Shown here piece by piece: positions 38,926 to 46,562 of a DNA stretch of 46,562 nt. The notes beneath the pieces are model-generated. The model had not been told where the DNA came from and did not search any database. It saw only the letters and a list, made by a program, of their open reading frames with translations. The stretch is from the NCBI GenBank assembly GCA_945883805.1, contig CAMCYE010000013.1:1-46562 (forward strand). Direction: 5' to 3'. This DNA comes from Victivallis vadensis. Its GTDB lineage: Bacteria > Verrucomicrobiota > Lentisphaeria > Victivallales > GWF2-50-93. Position numbers and translations under genes: made by a program. Each line of letters starts with the position of its first letter. The stretch's first letter is position 1.

Positions 38926-39918
38926 CTACTTTGCTCCGGTGCCTACGCCTGTCTCAATTTCAATTTCTGGTGGAGTGACGGTGTTTACTTTTATGTTGGG
39001 CAGGTTTATGAAACACTGTACTTTCACTTTTGACAAACCAAGTTCCTTGATTGAATTGGTGTCTATGAAGGCGGAAAGTTCGCTTCCGTTCATTACTTCA
39101 AGGGTGCTTTTAATTCCGCTGATTGTTATGTCAACACTCAGGGGCGACATCTTTCTGACTGTTTTTCCGGAATGTGCCATGCCGAGAACACTGACCGGTA
39201 TTCCGCTGAATATTCTTGTGTCGAATTTTTTGTAAATCTCGACCTGCGCAAGAACTTTTGACGGAACAGCCGAAACCTTGCCATGCGGTTCGGTAATCTT
39301 GACGGCATAATCGAAATCCTCTGTTGTCCTGCGGTCAAGGAAGATGGGCTCGGTTTGCACCCTTGATATGGAGTTCATAACGCTTTCCGGTCCTGATATT
39401 ACCGTCTTGTCCGGAACAAGCTTTACTTCTCCGCACGCGTAGTCCTCGGATGTCATTCCCGTGAATCTGGCAATGACGGGCACTTCCTTGGTGGCCATTC
39501 TGTCAAAGTGGAGCACAAGTGTTTCAGGATTGGTTTTTGTTATGCTTATTCCGAAAGGTTTTGAAATCGACGCTGTCCGCAGGATCTTGAAAGCTACAGG
39601 CTTGGTCGGTGCATACGCATTGTCCCCGACCTCAAGTTGAATTTTGAAATCGGATGGCGACAACTGGTTCAGCCGTTTCTGGGATCTTCCCCTGATCGTG
39701 ATGTCGACATACCTGGTGTTTTCATCGAGATTGACCGTCTGTTCGGATGTTATAATATTTATCGGTACATTTCTTATTATCTCATCCACCCCGATCTGCA
39801 TCGATATTTTCCACCAGACGAGAAGGGCGAAGCACACGGCTATGAGCTTTCTCAGATAATCGCGCCGGATTATTCCGGGTATCCAGGATTTTCCGATGAT
39901 TTTGTGTCCCTCATTCAT
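38926..39918 (-). CDS. cdaR: YbbR-domain protein, regulator of CdaA
   Basis: A 330-residue protein with one N-terminal membrane helix (KLIAVCFALLVWWKISM) followed by about three YbbR repeats outside the membrane. Examples are NVPINIITSEQTVNLDENTRYVDITIRG and later GIPVSVLGM ... VDITISGIKS. In Firmicutes CdaR binds and modulates the diadenylate cyclase CdaA. The gene overlaps the cdaA stop by four bases, as expected for a coupled pair. The sequence is diverged but position and domain agree. Confidence 0.87.
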   Translation of the reverse strand: MNEGHKIIGKSWIPGIIRRDYLRKLIAVCFALLVWWKISMQIGVDEIIRNVPINIITSEQTVNLDENTRYVDITIRGRSQKRLNQLSPSDFKIQLEVGDNAYAPTKPVAFKILRTASISKPFGISITKTNPETLVLHFDRMATKEVPVIARFTGMTSEDYACGEVKLVPDKTVISGPESVMNSISRVQTEPIFLDRRTTEDFDYAVKITEPHGKVSAVPSKVLAQVEIYKKFDTRIFSGIPVSVLGMAHSGKTVRKMSPLSVDITISGIKSTLEVMNGSELSAFIDTNSIKELGLSKVKVQCFINLPNIKVNTVTPPEIEIETGVGTGAK

Positions 39919-40763
39919 TTTTCCATCTCCCCGGAGAATCCCGACATCTCATCGTCGTCGGACATGTCCTCGAAAATATTTCTTGCGCTGTCATTCTTCG
40001 ACGGTATGAGCAGGGAGCGCAGAAACTCCGATAGTTTTCCAATTGATATGTTCCTTGCCAGATTTCCACGGCAGGCCATGCTGATGCTCCCTGTCTCTTC
40101 TGAAACCACTACGGCAACCGCATCTGTTTCCTCGGTCACCCCGATTGCCGCGCGATGCCTGGTGCCAAGGGAATCGGAAAGTGAAACACTCTGCGTAAGC
40201 GGGAAAATTATATGTGCCGCGACAATCTCGTTGTTTTCAATCGCAATTGCTCCGTCATGCAGCGGGGTGTTTGGATGAAAAATGGTCTGGATGAGCTGGT
40301 GGCTGACCTCCGCATTTATCTTAATGCCGCTGCTTATGAGCGCCCTCATTCCGATCTGCCGCTGAAATACGATGAGTGCGCCGCGTTTGTTGGCTGAAAG
40401 AGACTCCACCGCCTTTATGACTTCGTTGATTGTCTCCTCCTGCTTCATTCTCCTGGTAAACGGACGGCTGCTTCCCAGATGTGCGAAAGCGCGTCTGATT
40501 TCAGGCTGGAAAATGACAATTAGCGCAATGGGGAAAATCATCCAAAGTCCGTTGAGAAGTTCCGTGATGACCGCGAGCTTAAGGAAATCAGTTGCAAGCG
40601 TGAGGAGGAGGAGCGCTATTATTATTCCGGCAAGAACGTTCGCCGCCCTTGTCCCGCGCAGAAAATAAAGACCGTAGTAAATCAGGATGGCAAGGATCCC
40701 CACCTCCATCACCAGACTGAGATAGATCCACATATCGCTTAAAATAGGAATGAATTCCGCCAT
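39915..40763 (-). CDS. cdaA: Diadenylate cyclase (c-di-AMP synthase), CdaA type
   Basis: A 282-residue membrane enzyme that joins two ATP into cyclic di-AMP. Three N-terminal helices (within residues 12-85) precede the DAC domain. NTPLHDGAIAIENNEI carries the catalytic Asp (D170) and GTRHRAAIGVTEETDA carries the RHR nucleotide motif (202-204). The acidic C-terminal tail (DDDEMSGFSGEMEK) is unusual in length. With cdaR and folP it forms the common folP-cdaA-cdaR order. c-di-AMP typically governs potassium, osmolytes and wall stress. Confidence 0.94.
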   Translation of the reverse strand: MAEFIPILSDMWIYLSLVMEVGILAILIYYGLYFLRGTRAANVLAGIIIALLLLTLATDFLKLAVITELLNGLWMIFPIALIVIFQPEIRRAFAHLGSSRPFTRRMKQEETINEVIKAVESLSANKRGALIVFQRQIGMRALISSGIKINAEVSHQLIQTIFHPNTPLHDGAIAIENNEIVAAHIIFPLTQSVSLSDSLGTRHRAAIGVTEETDAVAVVVSEETGSISMACRGNLARNISIGKLSEFLRSLLIPSKNDSARNIFEDMSDDDEMSGFSGEMEK

Positions 40764-41119
40764 TTCCGCCTAAACAAGTTTAATGTTATGATAAGAGAGC
40801 TTATTTAAAAACTACGAAAAACGGTTGTTGTGGCAATGTGCCTGTTGGTCCGCCTAGGCGGATCAGTTGTGTCTTATCATCAATAAGATGCACGACTAAA
40901 GCCGTGAACTCCAACTTAAGAAATCAGCTCGAAAGAGGCAATTTTGAAATTGCCTCAAGAACATCCAATATCCAATCAAGCTTCGTTTGGAGCTACGCCA
41001 CGGCACAGCACTCAATTTCCAATTTCCATCGGAATTGAATTAAAGAAAATTTTAACTTGGACATTGGATATTCCGTGTTGGATATTGGATATTCTGAATT
41101 AAGACCTTCAGTTATCAAT
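40764..41119. repeat. 356-bp gap between folP and cdaA with several repeats
   Basis: No gene is supported. Present are the palindrome tccgcctaggcgga (40849-40862), a 10-bp-stem hairpin gaggcaattt/aaattgcctc (40935-40956), and word-like repeats: acatccaatatccaatc near 40961, caatttccaatttcc near 41013, and ggatattccgtgttggatattggatattctg near 41063-41095. These probably separate folP and cdaA transcripts despite their common orientation. Confidence 0.65.
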
Positions 41120-41971
41120 TTAAACCCCGAACTGTACTTTTTCCATTGCGTTAAGGACCTTAATCATCTGCGACATCTCCTTCACGTCATGCACCCGGAC
41201 AAAATCTGTTCCCTTCATTGCGAGATACGCAACTGCGCCCGCAGTGCCCCATACCCTTTCACATGAGGGCAATCCCCCGAGAATGTCTCCGATGAATCTT
41301 TTGCGGGAAGGGCCGGCGAGGACGGGTCTTCCATTCACCCTGAACTTTTCTGTTTCCGAAATAATCCGGATGTTCTGCCCTGTGCTTTTCCCGAAACCTA
41401 TTCCCGGGTCAAGGACAATATTTTCAAAATCTATTCCGGCGTTGACTGCCCGTTTTACCGCATCCGCCAGAAAAGAATTTATTTCCCCGATGAGATCCGT
41501 GTAATTCAGGTCCGACTGCATCGTTTTCGGATTGCCGCGCATATGCATGAGGATTGCACCGGCATTGTGTTTCGCAATCACTTCCGCCATATCCTGCGAA
41601 TTTCGCAGTGCGCTGACATCGTTGATGATATCCGCTCCCGCCGAAAGAGCCTTCTCTGCGACCTCGCTCTTCATCGTGTCAACGCTTATGATGGCGTTCA
41701 TGCGCAGTTTGCGAAGTTCGCGGATCACCGGGAGAATCCTCCGGATTTCCTCTTCCACTCCGACTGGTTCCGCACCGGGTCTGGTTGATTCGCCACCGAT
41801 ATCGACTATGTCCGCGCCGGAATCGAGTAGTTCGACGCAGTGTTCCACAGCGGAACTCGGGGACGGATATTTTGAACCGTCGCTGAAAGAGTCGGGAGTC
41901 ACATTGACTATGCCGACAATGTAAGTCCTCCCGTCACAGGAAAGGGAGCGGTTTTTAAATTTGAAGAGCAT
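41120..41971 (-). CDS. folP: Dihydropteroate synthase
   Basis: A 283-residue TIM-barrel enzyme joining p-aminobenzoate to hydroxymethyl-dihydropterin diphosphate in folate synthesis. Signatures are GIVNVTPDSFSDGSKYP near the N-terminus, GADIVDIGGESTRPGAEPV, ISVDTMKSEVAEKAL, INDVSAL, ILDPGIGFGK-like VLDPGIGFGKST, and the C-terminal GPSRKRFIGDI and VRVHDVKEM. The gene heads the folP-cdaA-cdaR group. Its upstream region carries a cacgaaa tandem repeat and then the IS3 element. Confidence 0.95.
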   Translation of the reverse strand: MLFKFKNRSLSCDGRTYIVGIVNVTPDSFSDGSKYPSPSSAVEHCVELLDSGADIVDIGGESTRPGAEPVGVEEEIRRILPVIRELRKLRMNAIISVDTMKSEVAEKALSAGADIINDVSALRNSQDMAEVIAKHNAGAILMHMRGNPKTMQSDLNYTDLIGEINSFLADAVKRAVNAGIDFENIVLDPGIGFGKSTGQNIRIISETEKFRVNGRPVLAGPSRKRFIGDILGGLPSCERVWGTAGAVAYLAMKGTDFVRVHDVKEMSQMIKVLNAMEKVQFGV

Positions 41972-41982
41972 AAGAATTTTTT

Positions 41983-42011
41983 AACCACGAAACACACGAA
42001 ACACACGAAAA
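41983..42011. repeat. Tandem acacacgaa repeat upstream of folP
   Basis: aaccacgaa is followed by two copies of acacacgaa and an A-run. The same word (aaccacgaaacacacgaaa) is common in intergenic DNA of many uncultured bacteria, by general experience. Function is unknown. Confidence 0.6.
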
Positions 42012-42199
42012 AAATAAGATTCTTTATTTTTTAGTGCAAGCTTAATGTTTATTTGTCGTTCGTCTTTTGGGTCAAGTCCTGAGTTAAATTTGTCACTTTA
42101 TTTTTCCATATTTCTATATTCTTAATCTTTTCTAATTTCTTAATCTTACTCTTTTCCCAGGCCTTACCAAAGAAGGGTAAATCCACTGCTTGCCGCGTT

Positions 42200-42270
42200 C
42201 TCCTGCTCCCCAAAGTCCTCCGTCCCGAAGGGCGATCCGAAGGATCGAGGAGGACTTGGGGGAGCAGGAG
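42200..42270. repeat. Large hairpin downstream of the IS transposase
   Basis: A 22-base left arm (42200-42221) and right arm (42249-42270) pair at 21 of 22 positions (ctcctgctcccc ... gggggagcaggag), with a 27-base partly self-complementary loop containing cgatccgaaggatcg. It lies just past the orfB stop and could end the transposase transcript or block read-through. Confidence 0.7.
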
Positions 42271-42279
42271 ATGGGTTCT

Positions 42280-43122
42280 TCAAGCTGCCTTGCCCCGATG
42301 CACCTCTGCTGGGATCATATAGTTAATCCCCATATGTGGCCGACGGTTATTATAAAGTTCCACCGCCTCGTAAAATGCCGCAATCGCCTGTTCCTTGGTT
42401 TTAAAAGTGTAATAAAGCCCATACTCCTGCTTAAGTATCCCATTAACACGTTCAGCCATGGCATTCTCATAGCAGTGGTTGGCCTCTGTCATGCTGATGG
42501 GCAAGTGGCGCTCATTCAAAATATCGACGAAGTCATGGCAGCAGTACTGGCATCCCCTGTCTGAATGATGGGTTGGAAAACAATCCATGGGAAGATCTTT
42601 TAAAGCCTTTTTCAGGGTATTGATGCAACCTTCGGCCTCCAGGTTGTCACCTGCGTGTGCTCCAACAATTTTCCTCGAATACGCATCCGTTGTCAACGAC
42701 CCGTAAATAAATCCCTCTTCGGTGCGAATGTAAGTCAGATCGCTCACCCATATTTGGTTTGGCGCGCTTGCCTTCTGTCCGGCAATCAGATTGTGGAAAA
42801 GCGGCAGGGAATGTCTCGAGTTAGTTGTCTTGGGAATGAAAGGCTTTTCCCGCTCTACCAGCAAGCCGTTCATGCGCAGTACATCGAAAAACCGATCCCT
42901 GCCTATAGACACACCGTTATTCTTCAATTCGCAACTTATCAGGAGCTTCACTTTCCTACCTCCAAGGCATGGCTGGACATGGCGTTCTTTTCTGACAAAC
43001 TCAAGAATTAAACCCTCGTCAACCTCGGATTTCTGCCGCCGCCGCCTTTTTGCATAATAGTTCTGGCGCGTCATCCCTGCGCGCCTGCACAATGCGGCTA
43101 CATTTCCATATCCCTTGTACAT
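42280..43122 (-). CDS. IS3-family transposase OrfB (DDE integrase core)
   Basis: The 280-residue catalytic part of the transposase. An HTH_21-like region (KLLISCELKNNGVSIGRDRF) precedes the rve integrase core, with the DDE residues in WVSDLTYIRT, HHSDRGCQYCC and ENAMAERVNGILKQEY, and the terminal YNNRRPHMGINYMIPAEV. It is most likely made as an OrfAB fusion by -1 frameshift at 43167-43175, because the frame is open back to that site. It looks undamaged. Confidence 0.93.
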   Translation of the reverse strand: MYKGYGNVAALCRRAGMTRQNYYAKRRRRQKSEVDEGLILEFVRKERHVQPCLGGRKVKLLISCELKNNGVSIGRDRFFDVLRMNGLLVEREKPFIPKTTNSRHSLPLFHNLIAGQKASAPNQIWVSDLTYIRTEEGFIYGSLTTDAYSRKIVGAHAGDNLEAEGCINTLKKALKDLPMDCFPTHHSDRGCQYCCHDFVDILNERHLPISMTEANHCYENAMAERVNGILKQEYGLYYTFKTKEQAIAAFYEAVELYNNRRPHMGINYMIPAEVHRGKAA

Positions 43123-43136
43123 GATCTCTCCGATCT

Positions 43137-43517
43137 CTACTGATTCATGAACGGCGTGCCATTTGCTTTTTTTTTGAACGATTCCACGTCATCTATCCCG
43201 CCAGCCCTGCAGGCAATCTTGAGCCATGCACGTTCAAGGCGCAGGTCAAGGTGGGCGTCCGATAACGCCGATTCAAGCTCTCGGTTTTTCTTTTTCAGCT
43301 CCATTAACTGATCGCGTTCGCTTGTACTTTCCACTCTGACCACCTTTTTAAGTAAATGATTTTTCCCGTATTTCCGAACCCAGCGGTCTACCGTGCCGAC
43401 ACCTTTGATAGCATAACGTTTCCTTGCTTCAAAGATGCAGCTAAGCTTCCCTGTTTCCAATTCCGACACCACTTGAAGTTTAAATGCCTCACTGTACCTT
43501 ACAACTGACTTTTCCAT
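43137..43517 (-). CDS. IS3-family transposase OrfA (helix-turn-helix)
   Basis: A 126-residue DNA-binding protein. The N-terminal helix-turn-helix is RYSEAFKLQVVSELETGKLS ... VGTVDRWVRKYG, then a leucine-zipper-like coiled coil (RDQLMELKKKNRELESALSDA). The A9 run near its 3' end allows production of OrfAB. ATG 43517 follows aaaggaggacaagg close to the right terminal repeat, where a ttgaca/tgtcaa palindrome may serve as operator or promoter element. Confidence 0.9.
   Translation of the reverse strand: MEKSVVRYSEAFKLQVVSELETGKLSCIFEARKRYAIKGVGTVDRWVRKYGKNHLLKKVVRVESTSERDQLMELKKKNRELESALSDAHLDLRLERAWLKIACRAGGIDDVESFKKKANGTPFMNQ
43167..43175 (-). promoter_or_regulatory. Probable -1 programmed frameshift site
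   Basis: The minus strand carries nine A residues then GC within orfA codons for FKKKANG. The -1 frame is open from the run through the orfA stop and into orfB, so slippage yields an OrfAB fusion. This is the standard IS3 strategy. Confidence 0.75.
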
Positions 43518-43572
43518 AATTCCTTGTCCTCCTTTGACATTGTTAATGTGTCAACTTATATCAGGACAAGAC

Positions 43573-43612
43573 ATCGAAGTTGGATGTTCGAAGTTGGATG
43601 TTCGATGTTCAG
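43573..43612. repeat. Word-like repeat downstream of gyrA
   Basis: Two copies of gaagttggatgttc and a shorter gatgttc lie between the IS right end and the gyrA stop. The same ttggat/gttcga vocabulary appears near 41063-41095. Confidence 0.65.
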
Positions 43613-43613
43613 C

Positions 43614-46190
43614 TTATTCGGCCACCGGTTCCTCTGGTTTCCCTGGTGTTTCAGGAATTACAGGCGCTTCGCCGGTTTCGGGCTGGACTTCTACGTTCGT
43701 GGGAACATCTCCTTCCCTGATTTGCATGAGTTTGATAACTCCGGAAATAGAATCGCCTTCAGCCAGATTCATGATTTTTACGCCCTTTGACGCTCTTCCG
43801 ACTCTGCGGATTTCGTCCGACGGTATTCTTACGGTCTGTCCGCTGACAGTCACGATGATGAGTTCTTCGCCTTTGGAAACCTGGATGGCAGCCACTACTT
43901 TTTCTTTTTCGCGGAGCTTGATGTTGAGAACGCCCTTGGCGCCTCTTTTGGTTTTCCGATACTGGCTTACGAAACTGCGCTTGCCGAGTCCGCCGTCGGA
44001 CACAACAAGTATTTCAGGGCCGCCTTTCTCCTGCGCTTCCTCGTCGCTCTCGATTTCCCCGATAGGATCAACAGCCTCCATGCTTACAACGTAGTCGCCC
44101 TTTAGTTTGAACCTCATGCCTGTGACGCCGCGGGCGGTTCTTCCAACCGTCCTGATCTGGTCTTCCGTGAAGCGGCAGGCGATTCCGAGACCCGTTGAAA
44201 GGATTATCTCTTTCCTGCCATCGGTAACCATCGCGCCGACAAGGTCGTCGTTCTCATCTATCAGAATGGCCTTGATTCCGGCCTTCCTCAGGTTCTTGTA
44301 CGCTGAAATCCTCGTTTTCTTGACGACACCGTATTTGGTTGCCATGACAATGAAGAGATCGTCGCGTTCGACATCCTCCCTCGGAACGGTCAGCATCGCA
44401 CGGATCTGTTCGCCGGGTTCGATCTTGATCATGTTGACAATCGCCTTGCCCTTGCCGAGACGCGTCCCTTCCGGAATTTCATAGACGTTCAGCCAGTGCA
44501 TGACTCCTTTGTCGGTCACGAAGAAAATAATGTCGTGGCTGTGCGCGTTGAAGAGATGTTCGACGAAGTCCTCCTCTTTTGTCTCCATTCCCTTGACGCC
44601 CTTGCCGCCGCGGTGCTGCGAATCATAAGTGTCGGCGGGAACGCGTTTGATGTAGCCGGTGTTTGAAACGGTGATGACGCACGAGTGGCGTGCAATAAGG
44701 TCGGCGATGTTGAGATCACGTTCGTCGGCAGTGATTTCAGTCCTTCTGGGGCTTGCGTATTTCGCCCTGATCTTGAGGAGTTCCTCCTTGATGAGTTTCA
44801 GTCGGAGTTCCCTGCTTGCGAGAAGGCTTTTCAAATATGCAATCACTTTTTGGAGCTCGTCGTATTCCATTTGAAGGTCTTCTATTGCGAGGCCGGTCAG
44901 CTGGTGCAGGCGCATTTCAAGGATGGCATCCGCCTGTTTCTGGCTGAGGGTGAACCGTTCCATGAGGGTTTTTCCGGCCATTTCCTTTGTGCGGGATTCG
45001 CGGATTATCTTTATCACCTCGCTGATGTTTTTCACGGCGATAAGCAGGCCTTCCACAATGTGCGCCCTGGCTTCCGCCTTGTCCAGTTCGAAACGGGCTC
45101 TTCTTGTTACAACCTCGAGGCGGTGGTCGATGTATGCCTGGAGAATCTGGCGCAGATCCATGATTCGCGGACGTTTGTGGTCTACCACGAGCATTATCGA
45201 GCCGAAGGTCGTTTCAAGCTGGGTGTGCGCGTAAAGCTGGTTGAGGACGATGGTGCCCATGGCTCCGCGCTTGATGTCGACAACAATCCTTATTCCGACG
45301 CGCCTGCTGGTCTCATCCCTTAATCCTGAAATGCCGGTGATTCTCTTATCCGTGACAAGCTCTGCGATTTTCGCAACAAGTGTTTCCTTGTTCACGGCGT
45401 ACGGGATTTCAGTTACGATTATCTGCTCCTTGCCGTCCTTCTCGATGATTTCCGCCTTGGCTCGGATTTTGATGCTGCCGCGTCCGGTTTCATAAAGACT
45501 GCGGATCTCGCCGATGCCGCAGATTGTCGCGCCTGTCGGGAAATCCGGACCATGCACGAACTGCATCAGGTCGGACACGGAACATGAGGGATTGTCGAGC
45601 AGATGCACTGTGGTGTCGATGATTTCACCGAGATTGTGAGGGGGGATGTTGGTCGCCATTCCGACACCGATGCCGGTCGAACCGTTCACGAGGAGATTGG
45701 GATAGCTTGCGGGAAGAACTTCCGGTTCCATTGTGGATTCGTCGAAAGTAGGTATCATGTTGACAGTGTTCTTTTCAAGGTCTTCGAGAAGTTCCTCGGA
45801 CAGCCTCTCGAGACGGCATTCGGTGTACCTGTAGGCTGCGGCGGAATCGCCGTCTATGCTACCGAAGTTACCCTGGCCGTCGATAAGTGGCTCGCGCATC
45901 GAGAAATCCTGGGCCATGCGGACCATTGTGTCATAAACCGAAGTGTCGCCGTGCGGATGGTAGTTACCGATGACTTGACCGACGACTTTTGCGCTTTTCG
46001 TGTATGCATGTCCCTTGGTGAGTCCGAGCTTGTACATGGCATAGAGGATTCTGCGGTTCACAGGCTTCAGTCCGTCGCGCACATCCGGTATTGCACGTCC
46101 CACGTTTACGCTTAGGGAATATTGCAGATATGCGGTGTGCATTATGTCTTCAATATTTATCGGATAATCGTGTATCATGTTTTCATTCAT
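43614..46190 (-). CDS. gyrA: DNA gyrase subunit A
   Basis: The 858-residue breakage-reunion subunit of gyrase, which introduces negative supercoils with GyrB. Numbering matches E. coli at the active site: HPHGD at 78-82, T83, D87 and R121-Y122 in AYRYTEC, where Tyr is the catalytic residue. The coiled-coil gate follows (about 350-480). The GyrA box is QHRGGKG (525-531), a one-residue variant of QRRGGKG, and six beta-propeller blades follow. T83 in place of Ser is seen in wild-type enzymes of some species and is not evidence of resistance by itself. The tail is short and Pro/Glu-rich. gyrB is not in the window. Confidence 0.96.
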   Translation of the reverse strand: MNENMIHDYPINIEDIMHTAYLQYSLSVNVGRAIPDVRDGLKPVNRRILYAMYKLGLTKGHAYTKSAKVVGQVIGNYHPHGDTSVYDTMVRMAQDFSMREPLIDGQGNFGSIDGDSAAAYRYTECRLERLSEELLEDLEKNTVNMIPTFDESTMEPEVLPASYPNLLVNGSTGIGVGMATNIPPHNLGEIIDTTVHLLDNPSCSVSDLMQFVHGPDFPTGATICGIGEIRSLYETGRGSIKIRAKAEIIEKDGKEQIIVTEIPYAVNKETLVAKIAELVTDKRITGISGLRDETSRRVGIRIVVDIKRGAMGTIVLNQLYAHTQLETTFGSIMLVVDHKRPRIMDLRQILQAYIDHRLEVVTRRARFELDKAEARAHIVEGLLIAVKNISEVIKIIRESRTKEMAGKTLMERFTLSQKQADAILEMRLHQLTGLAIEDLQMEYDELQKVIAYLKSLLASRELRLKLIKEELLKIRAKYASPRRTEITADERDLNIADLIARHSCVITVSNTGYIKRVPADTYDSQHRGGKGVKGMETKEEDFVEHLFNAHSHDIIFFVTDKGVMHWLNVYEIPEGTRLGKGKAIVNMIKIEPGEQIRAMLTVPREDVERDDLFIVMATKYGVVKKTRISAYKNLRKAGIKAILIDENDDLVGAMVTDGRKEIILSTGLGIACRFTEDQIRTVGRTARGVTGMRFKLKGDYVVSMEAVDPIGEIESDEEAQEKGGPEILVVSDGGLGKRSFVSQYRKTKRGAKGVLNIKLREKEKVVAAIQVSKGEELIIVTVSGQTVRIPSDEIRRVGRASKGVKIMNLAEGDSISGVIKLMQIREGDVPTNVEVQPETGEAPVIPETPGKPEEPVAE

Positions 46191-46562
46191 TTTCGGTGTT
46201 TAAAACTCCATGTTTTCAAATTCATTTCAGGTATTTTTTTTTGCGAAGCCATAATGTATGATTAAATACCCTTTAAACAAGAGGGAAAACGAGTTTTTTT
46301 TGGGTTATTTCTCGGGTTTTGCGCAGCATGGTTTTAAATTTTCCGTAACGGAAAAATTAACTGCAATAATGAGGCTGTTTCATTTTCTCCGATTGACTTG
46401 AGATTTCTGATGACAGCTGTCTGCCATTTTCTGTGCATCTTGCCGGAGATTCCTTATAATCAGGATACAGGATAATGGTTTTTATGGCAGTGCTGTTACC
46501 AGCTTCCATTTCATGTTTTTAAAATATTAAACTAAGAAGCCTCCCCGTTGGAGTTCAAGCTT
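46191..46562. promoter_or_regulatory. 372-bp gyrA upstream region
   Basis: No gene is supported. On the minus strand TTGTTT (complement of 46275-46280), a 16-base spacer and TACATT (complement of 46253-46258) make a plausible gyrA promoter. A small palindrome ttttccg-taa-cggaaaa lies near 46339-46355. The ribosome site before ATG 46190 is weak. Confidence 0.4.

Larger units (their letters stand above)
42075..43568 (-). mobile_element. IS3-family insertion sequence, apparently complete
   Basis: Two transposase frames (orfA 43137-43517, orfB 42280-43122) lie between imperfect terminal inverted repeats. The right end, read outward-in, is tgtcctgatataagttgac (43568 leftwards). The left end starts near 42075 with agtcctgagttaaatttgtc. 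These share gtcctga plus scattered matches. The size of about 1.49 kb fits the family. I cannot fix the exact tips or a target duplication. A large hairpin lies inside the left end (42200-42270). The element sits between gyrA and folP. Confidence 0.8.

Noticed and set aside
43614..46190. Fluoroquinolone-resistance mutation at GyrA position 83
   Set aside because: Thr at 83 is natural in some bacterial lineages and Asp87 is intact, so nothing can be concluded from one sequence.

Overview
The window reads as a chromosome segment from an uncultured member of the Lentisphaerota (Victivallis/Oligosphaera-like), or a close relative in the Planctomycetota-Verrucomicrobiota-Chlamydiota group. This is inferred from gene content, not from a marker search. 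The clues are a DUF4838 glycan-degradation protein, a pseudopilin of the [18 protein letters not shown] / H-X9-DG type, many Gfo/Idh, GH95 and CE15-like genes in one accessory cluster, a class II ribonucleotide reductase, and a gram-negative-like wall-gene set. Intergenic DNA is unusually rich in hairpin and word-like repeats.

Positions 1-19602 form an accessory catabolic region, with every gene on the plus strand. It starts with the tail of an unidentified gene (1-171) and a 570-bp repeat-filled gap. Then come an ASRT-family protein without a rhodopsin, a small secreted beta-rich protein, a secreted 1029-residue DUF4838/CBM9-like protein, a pseudopilin, a broken gene, a Gfo/Idh dehydrogenase with a cysteine cluster, a racemase fused to a degenerate arginase domain, a DMT permease, a GH95-like glycosidase, a CE15-like esterase, a GPH/SLC45-like sugar transporter, and a peptidase M28-AAC(3) acetyltransferase fusion. 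The two surface proteins carry signal peptides while the glycosidase and esterase do not. This suggests outside binding or cutting, import, and then cytoplasmic trimming of a fucosylated or uronic-acid-containing oligosaccharide. The substrate is inferred.

Positions 19842-30000 are mostly housekeeping: nrdJ, an abbreviated wall cluster (mraY-murD-LysM lipoprotein) closed by a strong terminator, an AMMECR1 protein translationally coupled to a TPR membrane protein, a yefM-yoeB toxin-antitoxin pair with a palindromic operator, and zwf. Positions 30006-34232 are bracketed by a 17-bp direct repeat, one copy of which is the 3' end of a tRNA-Gln gene. The enclosed 4.2 kb holds an LssY_C-domain protein and a CHASE-PAS hybrid histidine kinase and may be an integrated islet.

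Positions 34342-46190 carry dedA, lgt, rluD, a REP-associated tyrosine transposase sitting between two copies of its own REP doublet, mutT, the c-di-AMP module cdaR-cdaA with folP, a complete IS3-family element with a -1 frameshift site, and gyrA. The last 370 bases hold only a possible gyrA promoter and a small palindrome.

The most novel-looking items are the racemase/pseudo-arginase fusion beside a permease, the M28-AAC(3) fusion with AraC-like tandem sites upstream, the tRNA-Gln repeat-flanked islet, the self-flanked RAYT/REP unit, and the recurring word-like intergenic repeats.
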